Notes: a model not told the origin generated them from the sequence alone. Shown: positions 8,491-17,793, counted from the first letter of the stretch. The stretch: DNA of 64,000 bases from Bacteriovoracaceae bacterium (GCA_947447665.1 CANFJX010000001.1:124001-188000); one strand, 5' to 3'. Program-made: numbers and translations.

Positions 8491-10323
8491 CTACTCTACT
8501 TCTGATTTTCTGGTGACCGAAATCCCCAGTTCAACCAGCTGTTCTGGGCTCACATGCGAAGGGGTTTCAGACATGAGACAATGTCCCTTTTGAGTTTTCG
8601 GAAAGGCCATTACGTCTCGAATAGGTCCTACACCGCAAAGAAGGGCCGCCAAGCGATCCACACCGAAAGCAATCCCGCCATGAGGTGGAGTGCCATACTG
8701 GAGGGCTTCTAGGAAGAATCCAAATTTCTCTTTAGCTTCATCAGGCGACAACCCTAAAATTTTAAACATGGCCGCCTGAACATCGGGTCGATAAATTCTC
8801 AGACTACCGCCGCCGATTTCAACGCCATTCAGGACCATATCGTAGGCTGAGGCTTGAATCTGGTCCAGGTTCCGTCCCGCAACAAAGTCTTCAAAAAACT
8901 CGGGACGGGGAGAAGTAAACGGATGATGACAAGCGTAATATCTCCCCTCTTTGTCATCAAACTCAAGGAGAGGAAAATTAACAACCCAAAGGAAGGCCGG
9001 CTTACCTTCACCCACCTTGGGAATCATCCCCAACTTAGATCCCAACTGAAGACGAAGGGCACCGAGCGAGTCAAAAACCACCTTGTTTCGGGTATCCGCG
9101 ACGATTAAAACAAGGTCGCCCTGCTTTAAATGGAGCGTATCGGCGAGGGACTTTTTCTCACTCTCGGAAAAGAACTTCGCTGCGGGAGATTGGAGTTCGC
9201 CATTGGCCTGAACTTTGATCCAAAGAAGTCCCTTCGCTCCAAAGCTACTCGCGTGAGACTGCAAATCATCGAGATCTTTTCTGGAGAATCGTTCGGCCTG
9301 AGCCGGAACGACGATCCCTCGAACCGAGCCCTTCCTATTTTGCGAGCTTGGGGTCAGTGCGCTCCGGAAAACCTGAAACTCACTCTTCTCGAAAACCCCG
9401 GATAAATCAACCAACTCCAAACCAAATCGAACATCGGGCTTATCGCTACCGAAGCGGTTCATGGCCTCAGAATAGGGCATGCGCGGGAATGGCAGAGTAA
9501 TTTCTTGCCCTAGAGTTTCTCGCCAAAGCTTTGCAATCATGGACTCCAGGATAGGGAAAAAGGCTTCCTCATCGAGGAATGATACCTCAATATCGATCTG
9601 AGAAAATTCAGGCTGGCGATCGGCCCGCAAGTCCTCGTCTCGAAAGCAACGAGCAACTTGATAATAACGATCCATGCCACTGATCATGAGAAGCTGCTTC
9701 AAGGTTTGCGGAGACTGCGGAAGAGCATAAAAACTGCCCAAATTGAGCCGACTTGGAACGATAAAATCTCTAGCCCCTTCAGGGGTAGATTTATAAAGTA
9801 TCGGAGTCTCGACTTCGATAAATTGATTTTGGTCGAGATGATTTCTCACGATAGAAAGCATGCGGTGACGCATGAGTAAATTTTTCTGAAGGATGGGGCG
9901 GCGCAGATCCAAATAACGATACTTCAGACGAACTGGCTCGGCCACATCGAGATCTTCTTCGATTGGAAAAGGGGGAGTCTTAGACTCAGAGAGAATTTCT
10001 AAATCAGTACAGACGACCTCAATATCACCGGTAGGCATTTTCGAGTTAGTCATGCCCGAGGGGCGCTGACGAACCTGCCCTTGGCACCAAATCACGTATT
10101 CAGATCGAATTCGGCCGGCTAAATCATGCGCTAGATCTCCGCCGGCAAGGGCTGGATCAAAAACGATTTGAGTAAGACCGTAGCGATCCCTGAGGTCAAT
10201 GAAAATTAACCCCCCATGGTCTCGACGTTTCGCCACCCAGCCACACAAGGTGATAGTTTGTCCTAGATGAGCTGCGTTTAGTTGGCCACAAGTATGAGAT
10301 CGTACTGTTCTTTTTTTGCTCAT
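8491..10323 (-). CDS. aspS: Aspartyl-tRNA synthetase, probably non-discriminating
   Basis: Class IIb synthetase of bacterial length (610 residues). An OB-fold anticodon domain (about 20-110) precedes the catalytic core with the STPEGARDF flipping loop (179-187), motif 2 FRDEDLRADRQPEF (227-240), a GAD insertion, and motif 3 near the C-terminus (GIAFGVDRLAALL). Position H35 (RDHGG) and G90 (RPSG) match the His and Gly that mark the non-discriminating Pseudomonas-type enzyme, which charges both tRNA-Asp and tRNA-Asn; E. coli has Leu and Lys there. Start has GGAAG directly upstream. Confidence 0.96.
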   Translation of the reverse strand: MSKKRTVRSHTCGQLNAAHLGQTITLCGWVAKRRDHGGLIFIDLRDRYGLTQIVFDPALAGGDLAHDLAGRIRSEYVIWCQGQVRQRPSGMTNSKMPTGDIEVVCTDLEILSESKTPPFPIEEDLDVAEPVRLKYRYLDLRRPILQKNLLMRHRMLSIVRNHLDQNQFIEVETPILYKSTPEGARDFIVPSRLNLGSFYALPQSPQTLKQLLMISGMDRYYQVARCFRDEDLRADRQPEFSQIDIEVSFLDEEAFFPILESMIAKLWRETLGQEITLPFPRMPYSEAMNRFGSDKPDVRFGLELVDLSGVFEKSEFQVFRSALTPSSQNRKGSVRGIVVPAQAERFSRKDLDDLQSHASSFGAKGLLWIKVQANGELQSPAAKFFSESEKKSLADTLHLKQGDLVLIVADTRNKVVFDSLGALRLQLGSKLGMIPKVGEGKPAFLWVVNFPLLEFDDKEGRYYACHHPFTSPRPEFFEDFVAGRNLDQIQASAYDMVLNGVEIGGGSLRIYRPDVQAAMFKILGLSPDEAKEKFGFFLEALQYGTPPHGGIAFGVDRLAALLCGVGPIRDVMAFPKTQKGHCLMSETPSHVSPEQLVELGISVTRKSEVE

Positions 10324-10379
10324 CTTCCGCTATTAACACTGCAAAACTTGAAACTCAATCCCCAAACGGCTCAGTTTTG

Positions 10380-10748
10380 CTACGCAGCGCCTTGCCTAGG
10401 ATGGCCGGCCTGAGCAATCACTTCCTGCAACTGATCTAGTGTGTAGGGCTTTCCTAAAAACCACGCTCCCGGCATATGGCTGGCACGACTTGCGCCCTCT
10501 TGTGCAGCCGAGAAAACCACGGTCGAAGGGACACGACCAAATCGATTCAGAATGTTTTGATAAACCTCTTCGCCAGTCATCCCCGGCAGGGTCAAATCTA
10601 AAAGCATCACATCGGGCCAAGTGTGGGCCAGGTATTCGAGAACTTGCTCACCTGACTCGACCAAGTCAGCCTGATACTGGAAGGACTCCAAAACCATGGC
10701 CAATGTCTCTCGAATCGAATAGTCATCTTCCACGACTAAGATCCGCAT
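10380..10748 (-). CDS. Single-domain response regulator (receiver only)
   Basis: CheY-like receiver of 122 residues with no output domain. Acidic pocket D8/D9, phospho-acceptor D51 in LLDLTLPG, S80 and conserved K100 (GKPY) are all present, so it should be phosphorylatable. I start it at the ATG of MRILVVEDD because GGGGAG lies six bases upstream; an 18-codon extension is possible but has no ribosome site. No sensor kinase is adjacent. Downstream of it lies aspS after 56 bases on the same strand; upstream is the divergent lyase gene. Confidence 0.88.
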   Translation of the reverse strand: MRILVVEDDYSIRETLAMVLESFQYQADLVESGEQVLEYLAHTWPDVMLLDLTLPGMTGEEVYQNILNRFGRVPSTVVFSAAQEGASRASHMPGAWFLGKPYTLDQLQEVIAQAGHPRQGAA

Positions 10749-10905
10749 GTATGCTCCCCATGTAGAAAAAATCGCGTTGTAAATCTTGGCATAGGTACTC
10801 ACTTAGTTACTGTCTCAGCAAATCAGCTCGACATTGAGGGTTTGTTTTTGCATATTTAGAGCCAGATTTCCAACTTTTAACAAAAAAAAGCAAAAAGAAA
10901 CCCTG

Positions 10906-12387
10906 ATGAAACAGAAAACGACTGAAATTCGAACGCGAAAATCTCCCATCCAACGCAAGGCCCCATCTGCCCGAGGAGAGCGCTTCCGCGAGGAAACGGA
11001 CTCACTCGGAAGTATTCGAATCCCCGCGCTAGCACTGTATGGATCTCAAACTGAACGCGCGTTAAAAAATTTTCAAATCTCCGGAAGGACCGCTCACCCA
11101 GCCTTAGTGCGTGCCTATCTCAGAATCAAATACGCTGCAGCTGAGGCAAACTATTCGTGCAAAGTTATCACTGCCTCTCAATCACGGCTGATCCGAAGCA
11201 CTATCCAAGAACTCCTCAAATTCAAAGAGCAAGACTGGCCGGCTCTCTTTCCCATTGACCCCTATCAAGCCGGCGCCGGAACCAGCCAAAACATGAACAT
11301 CAATGAAGTCATTGCAAATATTGCAAATCGAAATGCGGGAAGCCCTTTGGGGAGCTACTCCCCCATTCACCCAAATGACCATGTCAATCGCTCCCAATCG
11401 ACCAATGATACTTTTCCCACTGCGATGCGGTTGGCACTTCTAGAGACTTCTTCCTCTCTCGTTGCAGAACTGAGAGAGCTTTCGAAATCCTTCGCAAAAA
11501 AAGCAAAGAGCTGGCAACTCATTCCAAAGTCGGCTCGTACGCACTTACAAGACGCCGTACCGATGATGCTTGGGCAAGAATTTGCAGCCTACAGCTTGAC
11601 TCTCTCCAAGTGTGCGCGGTGGATTGAAGCAGCCAGAGATCCCCTCAGAGAGCTAGGCATCGGAGGAAGCGCTGCGGGAACAGGGCTCACCGTTCCAATC
11701 GGATATACGAAAAGAATTCGCAAAGAACTAGAAAGCCTCTGCGGTGAAAAACTCAGGATTGCACCTAATCTCTGCGAGGCCATGCAATCTCAAGCACCCA
11801 TCACTTACTATTCATCCTCCCTCAGAATCGCTGCAATCGAGCTAACGCGCATCTGCAATGACCTGCGCCTACTGGCCTCCGGGCCATTGACCGGGCTTTC
11901 AGAAATTTTCCTACCCGCCGTCCAACCCGGGAGCAGCATTATGCCCGGAAAAGTGAATCCATCCATCTTAGAAATGGCGAATCAAACCTGGTACTCGGTG
12001 CTCGGCTACGACCAAACCACCGCTTTGGCAACCCAGGCAGGCCAATTAGAACTCAACGTCATGATGCCCATCATGGCCTACTCCGCAATCGAAGCCACCG
12101 AGATCAGCACTCGCGCACTCCAAACCCTTCGACTCAAGTGTATCGACGGGCTCGAAGCAAACTTACCCCGCCTCCGCGCCTACTTCGAAAGCACCCCGCA
12201 AATTGCCACCGCCCTCAGTCCGAAACTCGGCTATCAAAAAACAGCTGCATTAGTGAAGGAAGCTCTGAATTTGGGAATTCCAATCGTAGAGCTGATTCGC
12301 AAGAAAAATCTATTGACGGAGCAAGACCTCAGCCTATTGCTCGACGCTCGAGCTCTGACGGGTTTTAAGCCGATCGATCTCCCCTAG
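10906..12387 (+). CDS. Aspartase/fumarase superfamily lyase, aspartase-leaning
   Basis: Homotetrameric lyase of the fumarase II/aspartase/argininosuccinase superfamily, 493 residues with an extra basic N-terminus of about 30. Motifs: TSQNMN (126-131), HPNDHVN (155-161), QSTND (164-168), RTHLQDA (211-217) and the superfamily signature GSSIMPGKVNP (342-352). Aspartase-type features (HVN, QSTND, AVPM, AMQS, GQLELNVM) outnumber fumarase-type ones (GKVNP, HPND), so aspartate ammonia-lyase is my preferred reading, with class II fumarase possible. The start is uncertain; a 24-codon upstream extension is open. Its 3' end overlaps the convergent mepA-like gene by 54 bases. Confidence 0.82.
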   Translation: MKQKTTEIRTRKSPIQRKAPSARGERFREETDSLGSIRIPALALYGSQTERALKNFQISGRTAHPALVRAYLRIKYAAAEANYSCKVITASQSRLIRSTIQELLKFKEQDWPALFPIDPYQAGAGTSQNMNINEVIANIANRNAGSPLGSYSPIHPNDHVNRSQSTNDTFPTAMRLALLETSSSLVAELRELSKSFAKKAKSWQLIPKSARTHLQDAVPMMLGQEFAAYSLTLSKCARWIEAARDPLRELGIGGSAAGTGLTVPIGYTKRIRKELESLCGEKLRIAPNLCEAMQSQAPITYYSSSLRIAAIELTRICNDLRLLASGPLTGLSEIFLPAVQPGSSIMPGKVNPSILEMANQTWYSVLGYDQTTALATQAGQLELNVMMPIMAYSAIEATEISTRALQTLRLKCIDGLEANLPRLRAYFESTPQIATALSPKLGYQKTAALVKEALNLGIPIVELIRKKNLLTEQDLSLLLDARALTGFKPIDLP

Positions 12388-13464
12388 AATGGTTTGCTCG
12401 TGAGCCTCGAAGGAATCGCCATCCTCCTCATACTCTAATTCTGGGTGAGCTTCAGGCTTGCATCCAAGAAGACCTGGCCCTGAGCCAATTCGCACGTGAA
12501 AATGATTCGAATGCCCAGGCATGTGGCGAATAAACCGATGAAACGTGTTCCACTCCGGATCGTTACCAGAATATCGGTGATTCAACTTAGAAATGTGCTC
12601 TCTACCGAGAAAAACTACCTTCACGCAGGCCATTGGATTTTTAAAAATCTTTTTCAAAAACCACCAATTTTTTTCAACATCAAATTTGCGATGAAACTGC
12701 AGGGGAGATGCCTGCCCCGGAACTAGAGTCAAAAAACCAATATCTGCATCTTGTCCTGTCGTGTGAGAGGCGTGTCTCCGAGTTCCCGAACGACCAAAGA
12801 GGCAACCACCCCTCGGACCTGCGACATCTCCTAGAAGTAAATGACCTTTAGAATATTCCTCTAATGGAAAAGACTTAGACACCTCATGCCCCAGCCATTC
12901 TAGCAATCCTGCCATCGCATCAGTCCCAAAATAAGTGCATCTCTCTGGCGACTGGACAAAAATCCGATTTTGCTGACTTGGAACGATCGGACGACCATTC
13001 ACCAAGAACCCATTATTGACCGTACAATAAGCTTGTTCTCCTTTGCGACTGATTTGCTCGTTAAGGAAAGAAAGAACGTCGCCAATTTTACCAGAAGCAG
13101 AGGATTCAATATACTCTCTTTGCTCAGGCGTCATCTCGTGACAAAAGCCGTGAGAGACTCGCTCTCGAGAACAGGCTTTGAATTTTCGTTTTCTTCCAGG
13201 TGCTGGTAACGCTGCGCAACACTGGTGACGATTATGTAAAAAATCAGGGTTCCATTGAGCACAAAACTGAGGAGATGGCTCGCTCATCGAACTCTTGAGG
13301 GGATCTGACACGGGATCGCAAGATGCAAATCGAGGCTGATAGAGAACTCCTGAAGTCGACGCAATAGCATCAACCCCCGAGAAAACAAGAACGCTAAGAA
13401 ACAGGAGAAACTGCAACCGAAACCGGTCCAGATACCGAAAATGAAGCTGAAATTTGGATGTCAC
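12334..13464 (-). CDS. mepA: MepA-like murein endopeptidase (LAS peptidase)
   Basis: Penicillin-insensitive murein endopeptidase family: a zinc enzyme cleaving the D-Ala-mDAP cross-link of peptidoglycan in the periplasm. The zinc triad is readable as H234 and D241 (SHTTGQDADIGF) and H323 (NHFHVRI). An N-terminal hydrophobic segment (18-35) is a signal peptide after a positively charged start. At 376 residues it is about 100 longer than E. coli MepA, the excess being a Cys-rich N-terminal region (C49, C68, C82, C83, C98, C108) that may be disulphide-linked. Third gene of an HNH-srkA-mepA string, nine bases after srkA. Confidence 0.82.
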   Translation of the reverse strand: MTSKFQLHFRYLDRFRLQFLLFLSVLVFSGVDAIASTSGVLYQPRFASCDPVSDPLKSSMSEPSPQFCAQWNPDFLHNRHQCCAALPAPGRKRKFKACSRERVSHGFCHEMTPEQREYIESSASGKIGDVLSFLNEQISRKGEQAYCTVNNGFLVNGRPIVPSQQNRIFVQSPERCTYFGTDAMAGLLEWLGHEVSKSFPLEEYSKGHLLLGDVAGPRGGCLFGRSGTRRHASHTTGQDADIGFLTLVPGQASPLQFHRKFDVEKNWWFLKKIFKNPMACVKVVFLGREHISKLNHRYSGNDPEWNTFHRFIRHMPGHSNHFHVRIGSGPGLLGCKPEAHPELEYEEDGDSFEAHEQTILGEIDRLKTRQSSSVEQ

Positions 13465-13473
13465 TTAAAAACC

Positions 13474-14547
13474 TTAAATAAAATTCATGTCTGAGTCAAC
13501 CCAGACCCTGATTAATTGCAATAATCGCTCAAGATCGTCGAGCTCCCGCGACCAGTACTGATGAGTTTGGAACTGCGGAAAAGTCTTGGGGAATACTGGA
13601 TCATCCCAACGCTTCGCAATCCAAGCAGAATAATTAATAATCCTCATTGCCCTCAGGGGTTCAATCAGTCTCAGAGTCCGTCGATCGAAGTCTCGAAAAT
13701 CTTCGTAACCTTCTAGTAAAACATTTCTCTGATGAACTGCTTCAGCATCTCGCCCTGGTACAATTAACCATAGATCTTGCACTGGGGGTGCGTTGACCAT
13801 ATCGTCAAAATCTAGGAAAAAAGATCCAGATGTGTTCCAAAGCAAATTCCCCAAATGACAGTCACCATGGACTCGCTGATATTGAGAGGAACTAAACCAA
13901 GGCTCAATTTGAGTGCATATTTCTCGCACTACAGCCTGATAGCGACTTTCAAACTCCATGGGAATCCATCCCCCACGAACCAGAAACTCTAAGTTCGAAA
14001 TTCCGTAGAGCTCCGGGGTCAGAGAGGGCCGAAACTGAGCCACTCGAGAGGCCCCTACATTATGAATTCGAGCTAAGAGCCGACCCACTTGCCTGAGCTG
14101 ATCTTCCGAAAGCTCATCGGGTGCGCGGCCACCCACTTTGGGAAAAATCGAGTAGTAAATTTCACTTCCTGGGATTTGATGAAGCGTTTTGCCATCAGTA
14201 AATCTGAGGGGGGCAATCGCTGGGATCTCCTGCTCGTTCAAATCCATCAAAAATTGATGTTCCTCCAAGATCTGAGGCTCCGTCCATCGGCCAGGTCGAT
14301 AGAACTTAACAATACGCCTGTCTAACTTAAGGACCGATGCCGAACTCTCCTCACTCAGACCCTGGCCGTGCTGCAAACCCTCGGGAAACACCTCAGATTC
14401 AAGCTCAACATCATAAACTCGATTTTCAAAGCTGTTCAGCGTTAAACACCTTCCCGTGCATACCAACCCCGAGGACTCAACAGCAGCTAGTACTCGTTCC
14501 GGAGTTAACTCAAAAAAGAATCCCTTACTGTGATTGTCGTGACTCAT
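13474..14547 (-). CDS. srkA: SrkA/YihE-type stress response kinase
   Basis: Aminoglycoside-phosphotransferase-fold Ser/Thr kinase of the SrkA (RdoA/YihE) family, 357 residues. K81 (VKFYRPGRW), the catalytic loop VHGDCHLGN (D229, N234) and the metal-binding FLDFDD (246-249) are intact. In E. coli SrkA counteracts stress-induced death and is paired with dsbA; here no dsbA adjoins. A short Ser/Glu-rich insert (60-72) separates early strands. Its start overlaps the stop of the HNH gene by four bases. Confidence 0.9.
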   Translation of the reverse strand: MSHDNHSKGFFFELTPERVLAAVESSGLVCTGRCLTLNSFENRVYDVELESEVFPEGLQHGQGLSEESSASVLKLDRRIVKFYRPGRWTEPQILEEHQFLMDLNEQEIPAIAPLRFTDGKTLHQIPGSEIYYSIFPKVGGRAPDELSEDQLRQVGRLLARIHNVGASRVAQFRPSLTPELYGISNLEFLVRGGWIPMEFESRYQAVVREICTQIEPWFSSSQYQRVHGDCHLGNLLWNTSGSFFLDFDDMVNAPPVQDLWLIVPGRDAEAVHQRNVLLEGYEDFRDFDRRTLRLIEPLRAMRIINYSAWIAKRWDDPVFPKTFPQFQTHQYWSRELDDLERLLQLIRVWVDSDMNFI

Positions 14548-14873
14548 TCACTCTCCGTAGGACCGGCGTTTTTTAGTTTTTTGAGGAGCTGATCCACCGG
14601 GGTATCTAAACTCTTCTCGCGATTACAACTCTTGCAAGCTGGAACCACATTTCCTGGCTGACTCTTTCCCCCTCGGGCTAGCGGCACGACGTGATCCAGC
14701 GTGAGTTGCGAGGACGCAAACTTCTTTTGGCAATAGTAGCAAACCCCTAAATTCACCTGATTGAGCCACCATTGAGACTTTCTCAGCTTGCGAGCCCTCT
14801 CTCGCTCCCGTTTTAGGCGCTGAGGGTCTACATCGTCTTCATTGAGCAGATAAAACGTTTCTTTTTTGGTCAT
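14544..14873 (-). CDS. HNH endonuclease-domain protein
   Basis: Small (109 residues) HNH-fold protein. The first zinc pair is CYYC (in VCYYCQKKF), the active-site segment is LTLDHVVPLARGG, and the second pair is CKSC preceded by NVVP. The N-terminal 40 residues are highly basic. Stand-alone HNH proteins of this kind are widespread and mostly uncharacterised; no restriction or phage neighbours suggest its purpose. First gene of the minus-strand string with srkA and the mepA-like gene. Confidence 0.85.
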   Translation of the reverse strand: MTKKETFYLLNEDDVDPQRLKRERERARKLRKSQWWLNQVNLGVCYYCQKKFASSQLTLDHVVPLARGGKSQPGNVVPACKSCNREKSLDTPVDQLLKKLKNAGPTESE

Positions 14874-14938
14874 TGGGCAGATTCACATCTTAGCACTTCT
14901 TTGCCGCCCAGCCAATCCCTGTCTGAGAACACCAGCGG

Positions 14939-14967
14939 TTGACTCGGCTTGCAGGTAACGATATACA
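14939..14967 (+). promoter_or_regulatory. Sigma70-type promoter of the ABC-F gene
   Basis: TTGACT, a 17-base spacer, then TATACA. The -10 ends 12 bases before the ATG of the ABC-F gene, so the predicted leader is only about six bases and contains no Shine-Dalgarno sequence. Confidence 0.55.
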
Positions 14968-14979
14968 TGAGCACTTAAA

Positions 14980-16611
14980 ATGATTCATATTACCAACGTT
15001 TCCAAGCAGTACGGATCTAGAATTTTATACAAAGACGCCAGCTTTCAAGTCCGTCCGGGGGATAAGATTGGTCTCGTTGGAGCGAACGGCTCAGGTAAAA
15101 CTACGATTTTTCGATTGATCACGAGAGAGGAAGGGATCGACTCCGGCGATGTCAACATCGCTGAACGATTAGTCATTGGCTACTTTTCTCAAAGCGTGGG
15201 CGAAATGCGCGGACGATCGGCATTAGAAGAAGTAAAGGCAGGGGCAGGACGTATTTCGGACCTTGCTGAGAAAGTCGCCAAAATGGAGCAGCAACTCCAG
15301 GACTCCGCCGAAAATCCAATTTCAGACGACGCGATGGCCGATCTCCTTGAAAAATACGGAGACGCCCAGAGCGAGTTCGAACAACGTGGCGGATACGATC
15401 TGGACTCCCGAGCTAAGGCCATCCTCACAGGATTACGAATTGGCCCGGACGACTATGATCGCCCCGTGGAGAGCTTCAGCGGTGGTTGGAAAATGCGAAT
15501 TGCCTTGGCCCGCATCCTTGCGCTCAATCCCGACGTCCTTCTCATGGATGAACCGACCAACCATCTCGATTTAGAGTCCATCGTTTGGCTAGAAGAATGG
15601 CTCATTCAATACAAAGGCGCACTGGTCATGACCAGCCACGATCGAGACTTCATGAACCGAATCGTTTCACGAATTGTCGAAGTCGCTAACAAAACGATTA
15701 CCAGCTATACGGGCAATTACGAATTCTACCTTCGCGAGCGAGACATCAGAAAAGATCAACTCCTCGCAGCCCACCAAAAACAACAAGACATGCTTGCCAA
15801 AGAGGAAGAGTTCATTGCGCGCTTTGCAGCCCGAGCTTCTCATGCCGCCCAGGTACAATCCCGAGTCAAAAAACTAGATAAGATTGACCGTATCGAAATT
15901 CCGGCTGAAGAAAAAACCATGCAGTTTGATTTTCCCACCCCACCTCGAAGCGGTAATGATGTCGTCAAATTTGATGGCGTCGGGAAAGTTTGGAACCTAG
16001 AGAACGGAAAGACTAAATCAGTATTCCAAGGCGTAAATGGGGTTGTACGAAGACTCGATAAGATCGCTGTTGTTGGAGTGAATGGAGCGGGCAAATCAAC
16101 CCTCCTAAAAACGGTTTGCGGCGAAGTCGACCCCACTTCTGGCCACGTCGTTATTGGTGCTAATGTAAAAATGGGTTACTTCAGTCAGCACTCACTTGAG
16201 GTACTGAACCCAAATAAAACGATTTTCGACGAAGTCCATGATCGAATCCCCGACGCCACCCTAGGTTTTGTAAGGAACCTGCTCGGTTCCTTTTTGTTCA
16301 GCGGAGATGACGTCCACAAGAAAATTTCCGTCCTCTCCGGAGGAGAAAAAAGCCGAGTGGTACTCGCCACGATTCTGGCCACGCCCGTAAATCTCCTCAT
16401 CCTTGATGAGCCGACCAACCATTTGGACATCAAATCTCGCGAAATCCTTTTGAAGGCGATCCAGAATTTTGATGGGACAGTGCTGATCGTCAGCCATGAC
16501 CGGCATTTTCTCCGTGCGGTAGCGTCCCAGGTTTTTGAAGTGGATCACGGAGTAATGAACATTTATCACGGGAACTACGAGTACTATCTTTCCAAGAAGA
16601 CAGGAACTTAG
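14980..16611 (+). CDS. ABC-F family ATPase (translation factor type)
   Basis: Duplicated ABC ATPase without membrane domains, 543 residues: Walker A at 34-41 (GANGSGKT) and 366-373 (GVNGAGKS), signatures at 166-178 (FSGGWKMR) and 451-461 (LSGGEKSRV), each followed by DEPTNHLD. The linker between them (about 240-310, rich in Arg/Lys/Gln, helical) is the P-site tRNA interaction region of ABC-F proteins. These act on the ribosome (EttA, Uup, YbiT, YheS); I cannot fix the subfamily. Transcribed divergently from the HNH operon with its own promoter. Confidence 0.9.
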   Translation: MIHITNVSKQYGSRILYKDASFQVRPGDKIGLVGANGSGKTTIFRLITREEGIDSGDVNIAERLVIGYFSQSVGEMRGRSALEEVKAGAGRISDLAEKVAKMEQQLQDSAENPISDDAMADLLEKYGDAQSEFEQRGGYDLDSRAKAILTGLRIGPDDYDRPVESFSGGWKMRIALARILALNPDVLLMDEPTNHLDLESIVWLEEWLIQYKGALVMTSHDRDFMNRIVSRIVEVANKTITSYTGNYEFYLRERDIRKDQLLAAHQKQQDMLAKEEEFIARFAARASHAAQVQSRVKKLDKIDRIEIPAEEKTMQFDFPTPPRSGNDVVKFDGVGKVWNLENGKTKSVFQGVNGVVRRLDKIAVVGVNGAGKSTLLKTVCGEVDPTSGHVVIGANVKMGYFSQHSLEVLNPNKTIFDEVHDRIPDATLGFVRNLLGSFLFSGDDVHKKISVLSGGEKSRVVLATILATPVNLLILDEPTNHLDIKSREILLKAIQNFDGTVLIVSHDRHFLRAVASQVFEVDHGVMNIYHGNYEYYLSKKTGT

Positions 16612-16687
16612 CCGGACCGCTGTGCGATGAGGCAGTGAATTTCTGCGGGGGTCCCAATACTCTAACTGGTCCAGGAGCTTAAAGTTT

Positions 16688-17632
16688 TCACTCCCTATCC
16701 GTTAACTCATCGAGCATTCTCTGAAACAGACCCCAATTATCTCCAAAAATCGAGTCCCTTGCCAATGTGTCTAAGATGGATGGCGAGGCAAATCCTGCAC
16801 CGAAGCAATTGGCTACAATTCGCTGCTGGAGTTGACCTGATCCTATTTTTTTGAACCAAGGTGAGAGATCCAAATCAAAATTAAAGACCTCAATTTCGGC
16901 AGGAATTTTATCTAGCAACCTAGCCCAGCCATTGCTGATGAAGAAAATCTGAATGCCATTCTCAAATTTAAATCCATTACGGGAGAGCTCTGCTAAAAAA
17001 TGTTGAGTAGGATCTAAAGTTGGCTGAGTGCATACCCCGCATCCAGCATCAATACAGTGAATTACGTCTTCACCAGGAGTGGCGGCTCTTATCCGTTGAA
17101 CTGGGAAAATTGGGTGAACCGCACAGGAAGCAGAAACTGCCTCAATCAGAGAAAGATATGAATGAGTATCCGATCCTAATCCGATTGTTTCCGTTAAAAA
17201 ATCTCCAAAAGAATAGCCTACTTTCTCTGAATAGTCTCTGACTTCTGCTGCCAATATTTTTAAAGGAATCACCGTATCTCGCAGAGTTACCTGAGGATCT
17301 ACTTCTCTCTTGAGACGAGCGAGACAGCCCCATGCATTCCAGGGATTCGAAAATGACTCACGGATGAGGTTACTCACTTGCTTTGCCGTTCGCACGGGAG
17401 TTGCGAGTCCACCCTGCAAGGTTGACTCAGTCAAATAGGCAGCCATCAGAGAGCCGACCGACGATGCCCAAATCTCATCAAAAAGATGGGCGATCGGTCG
17501 GTTAAGTTTTTCCTCCAAAGCTTCCAGAACTCGCATCGTAGCAATCCCGGTAGCCCCCCCGCCTGGCAAGACTAGAATACGTTTTTTCAATCGAGAACGA
17601 GTCATCTGATCACCATCCATAGGCTTTTGCAT
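16688..17632 (-). CDS. Patatin-like phospholipase with atypical nucleophile elbow
   Basis: Patatin-fold lipid acyl hydrolase, 314 residues. The glycine-rich oxyanion segment PGGGATG is at 23-29, the nucleophile elbow reads WASSVGSL (S58), and the catalytic aspartate motif reads DAG (195-197). Normally the elbow is GxSxG and the dyad DG[GA]; the first glycine is alanine here, so activity is likely but not certain. No signal peptide, so cytoplasmic or exported by another route. Flanked by a 161-base divergent intergenic region and, at its 3' end, the convergent ABC-F gene. Confidence 0.75.
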   Translation of the reverse strand: MQKPMDGDQMTRSRLKKRILVLPGGGATGIATMRVLEALEEKLNRPIAHLFDEIWASSVGSLMAAYLTESTLQGGLATPVRTAKQVSNLIRESFSNPWNAWGCLARLKREVDPQVTLRDTVIPLKILAAEVRDYSEKVGYSFGDFLTETIGLGSDTHSYLSLIEAVSASCAVHPIFPVQRIRAATPGEDVIHCIDAGCGVCTQPTLDPTQHFLAELSRNGFKFENGIQIFFISNGWARLLDKIPAEIEVFNFDLDLSPWFKKIGSGQLQQRIVANCFGAGFASPSILDTLARDSIFGDNWGLFQRMLDELTDRE

Positions 17633-17762
17633 CGCTGGGTAGCCTCCACTTACTTATATCAACCGTCTTTAAATCCCAAGCCAGTCGGCTCTGCGCTAGG
17701 GAATGCAGCTTGCACATCCCCAACTTATATCAAGCGAAACTAAATCAACCTGAACCAAAAAA

Positions 17763-17776
17763 GACCCATATGGGTC
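17763..17776. promoter_or_regulatory. 14-bp perfect palindrome GACCCATATGGGTC
   Basis: A perfect dyad flanked by A- and T-runs (AAAAAA on the left, ATTTTT on the right), ending 17 bases before the KGG protein start and immediately before its ribosome site. Placement fits a repressor operator for the stress gene; the flanking A/T runs would also allow a terminator-like hairpin. Confidence 0.45.
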
Positions 17777-17793
17777 ATTTTTATGGAGGTCTA

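Noticed and set aside
14544..14873. HNH protein as part of a phage or restriction module
   Set aside because: Its operon partners are srkA and a MepA-like peptidase; no phage genes nearby.
16688..17632. CBASS or other anti-phage patatin effector
   Set aside because: No cyclase, sensor or mobile neighbours; surrounded by housekeeping genes.
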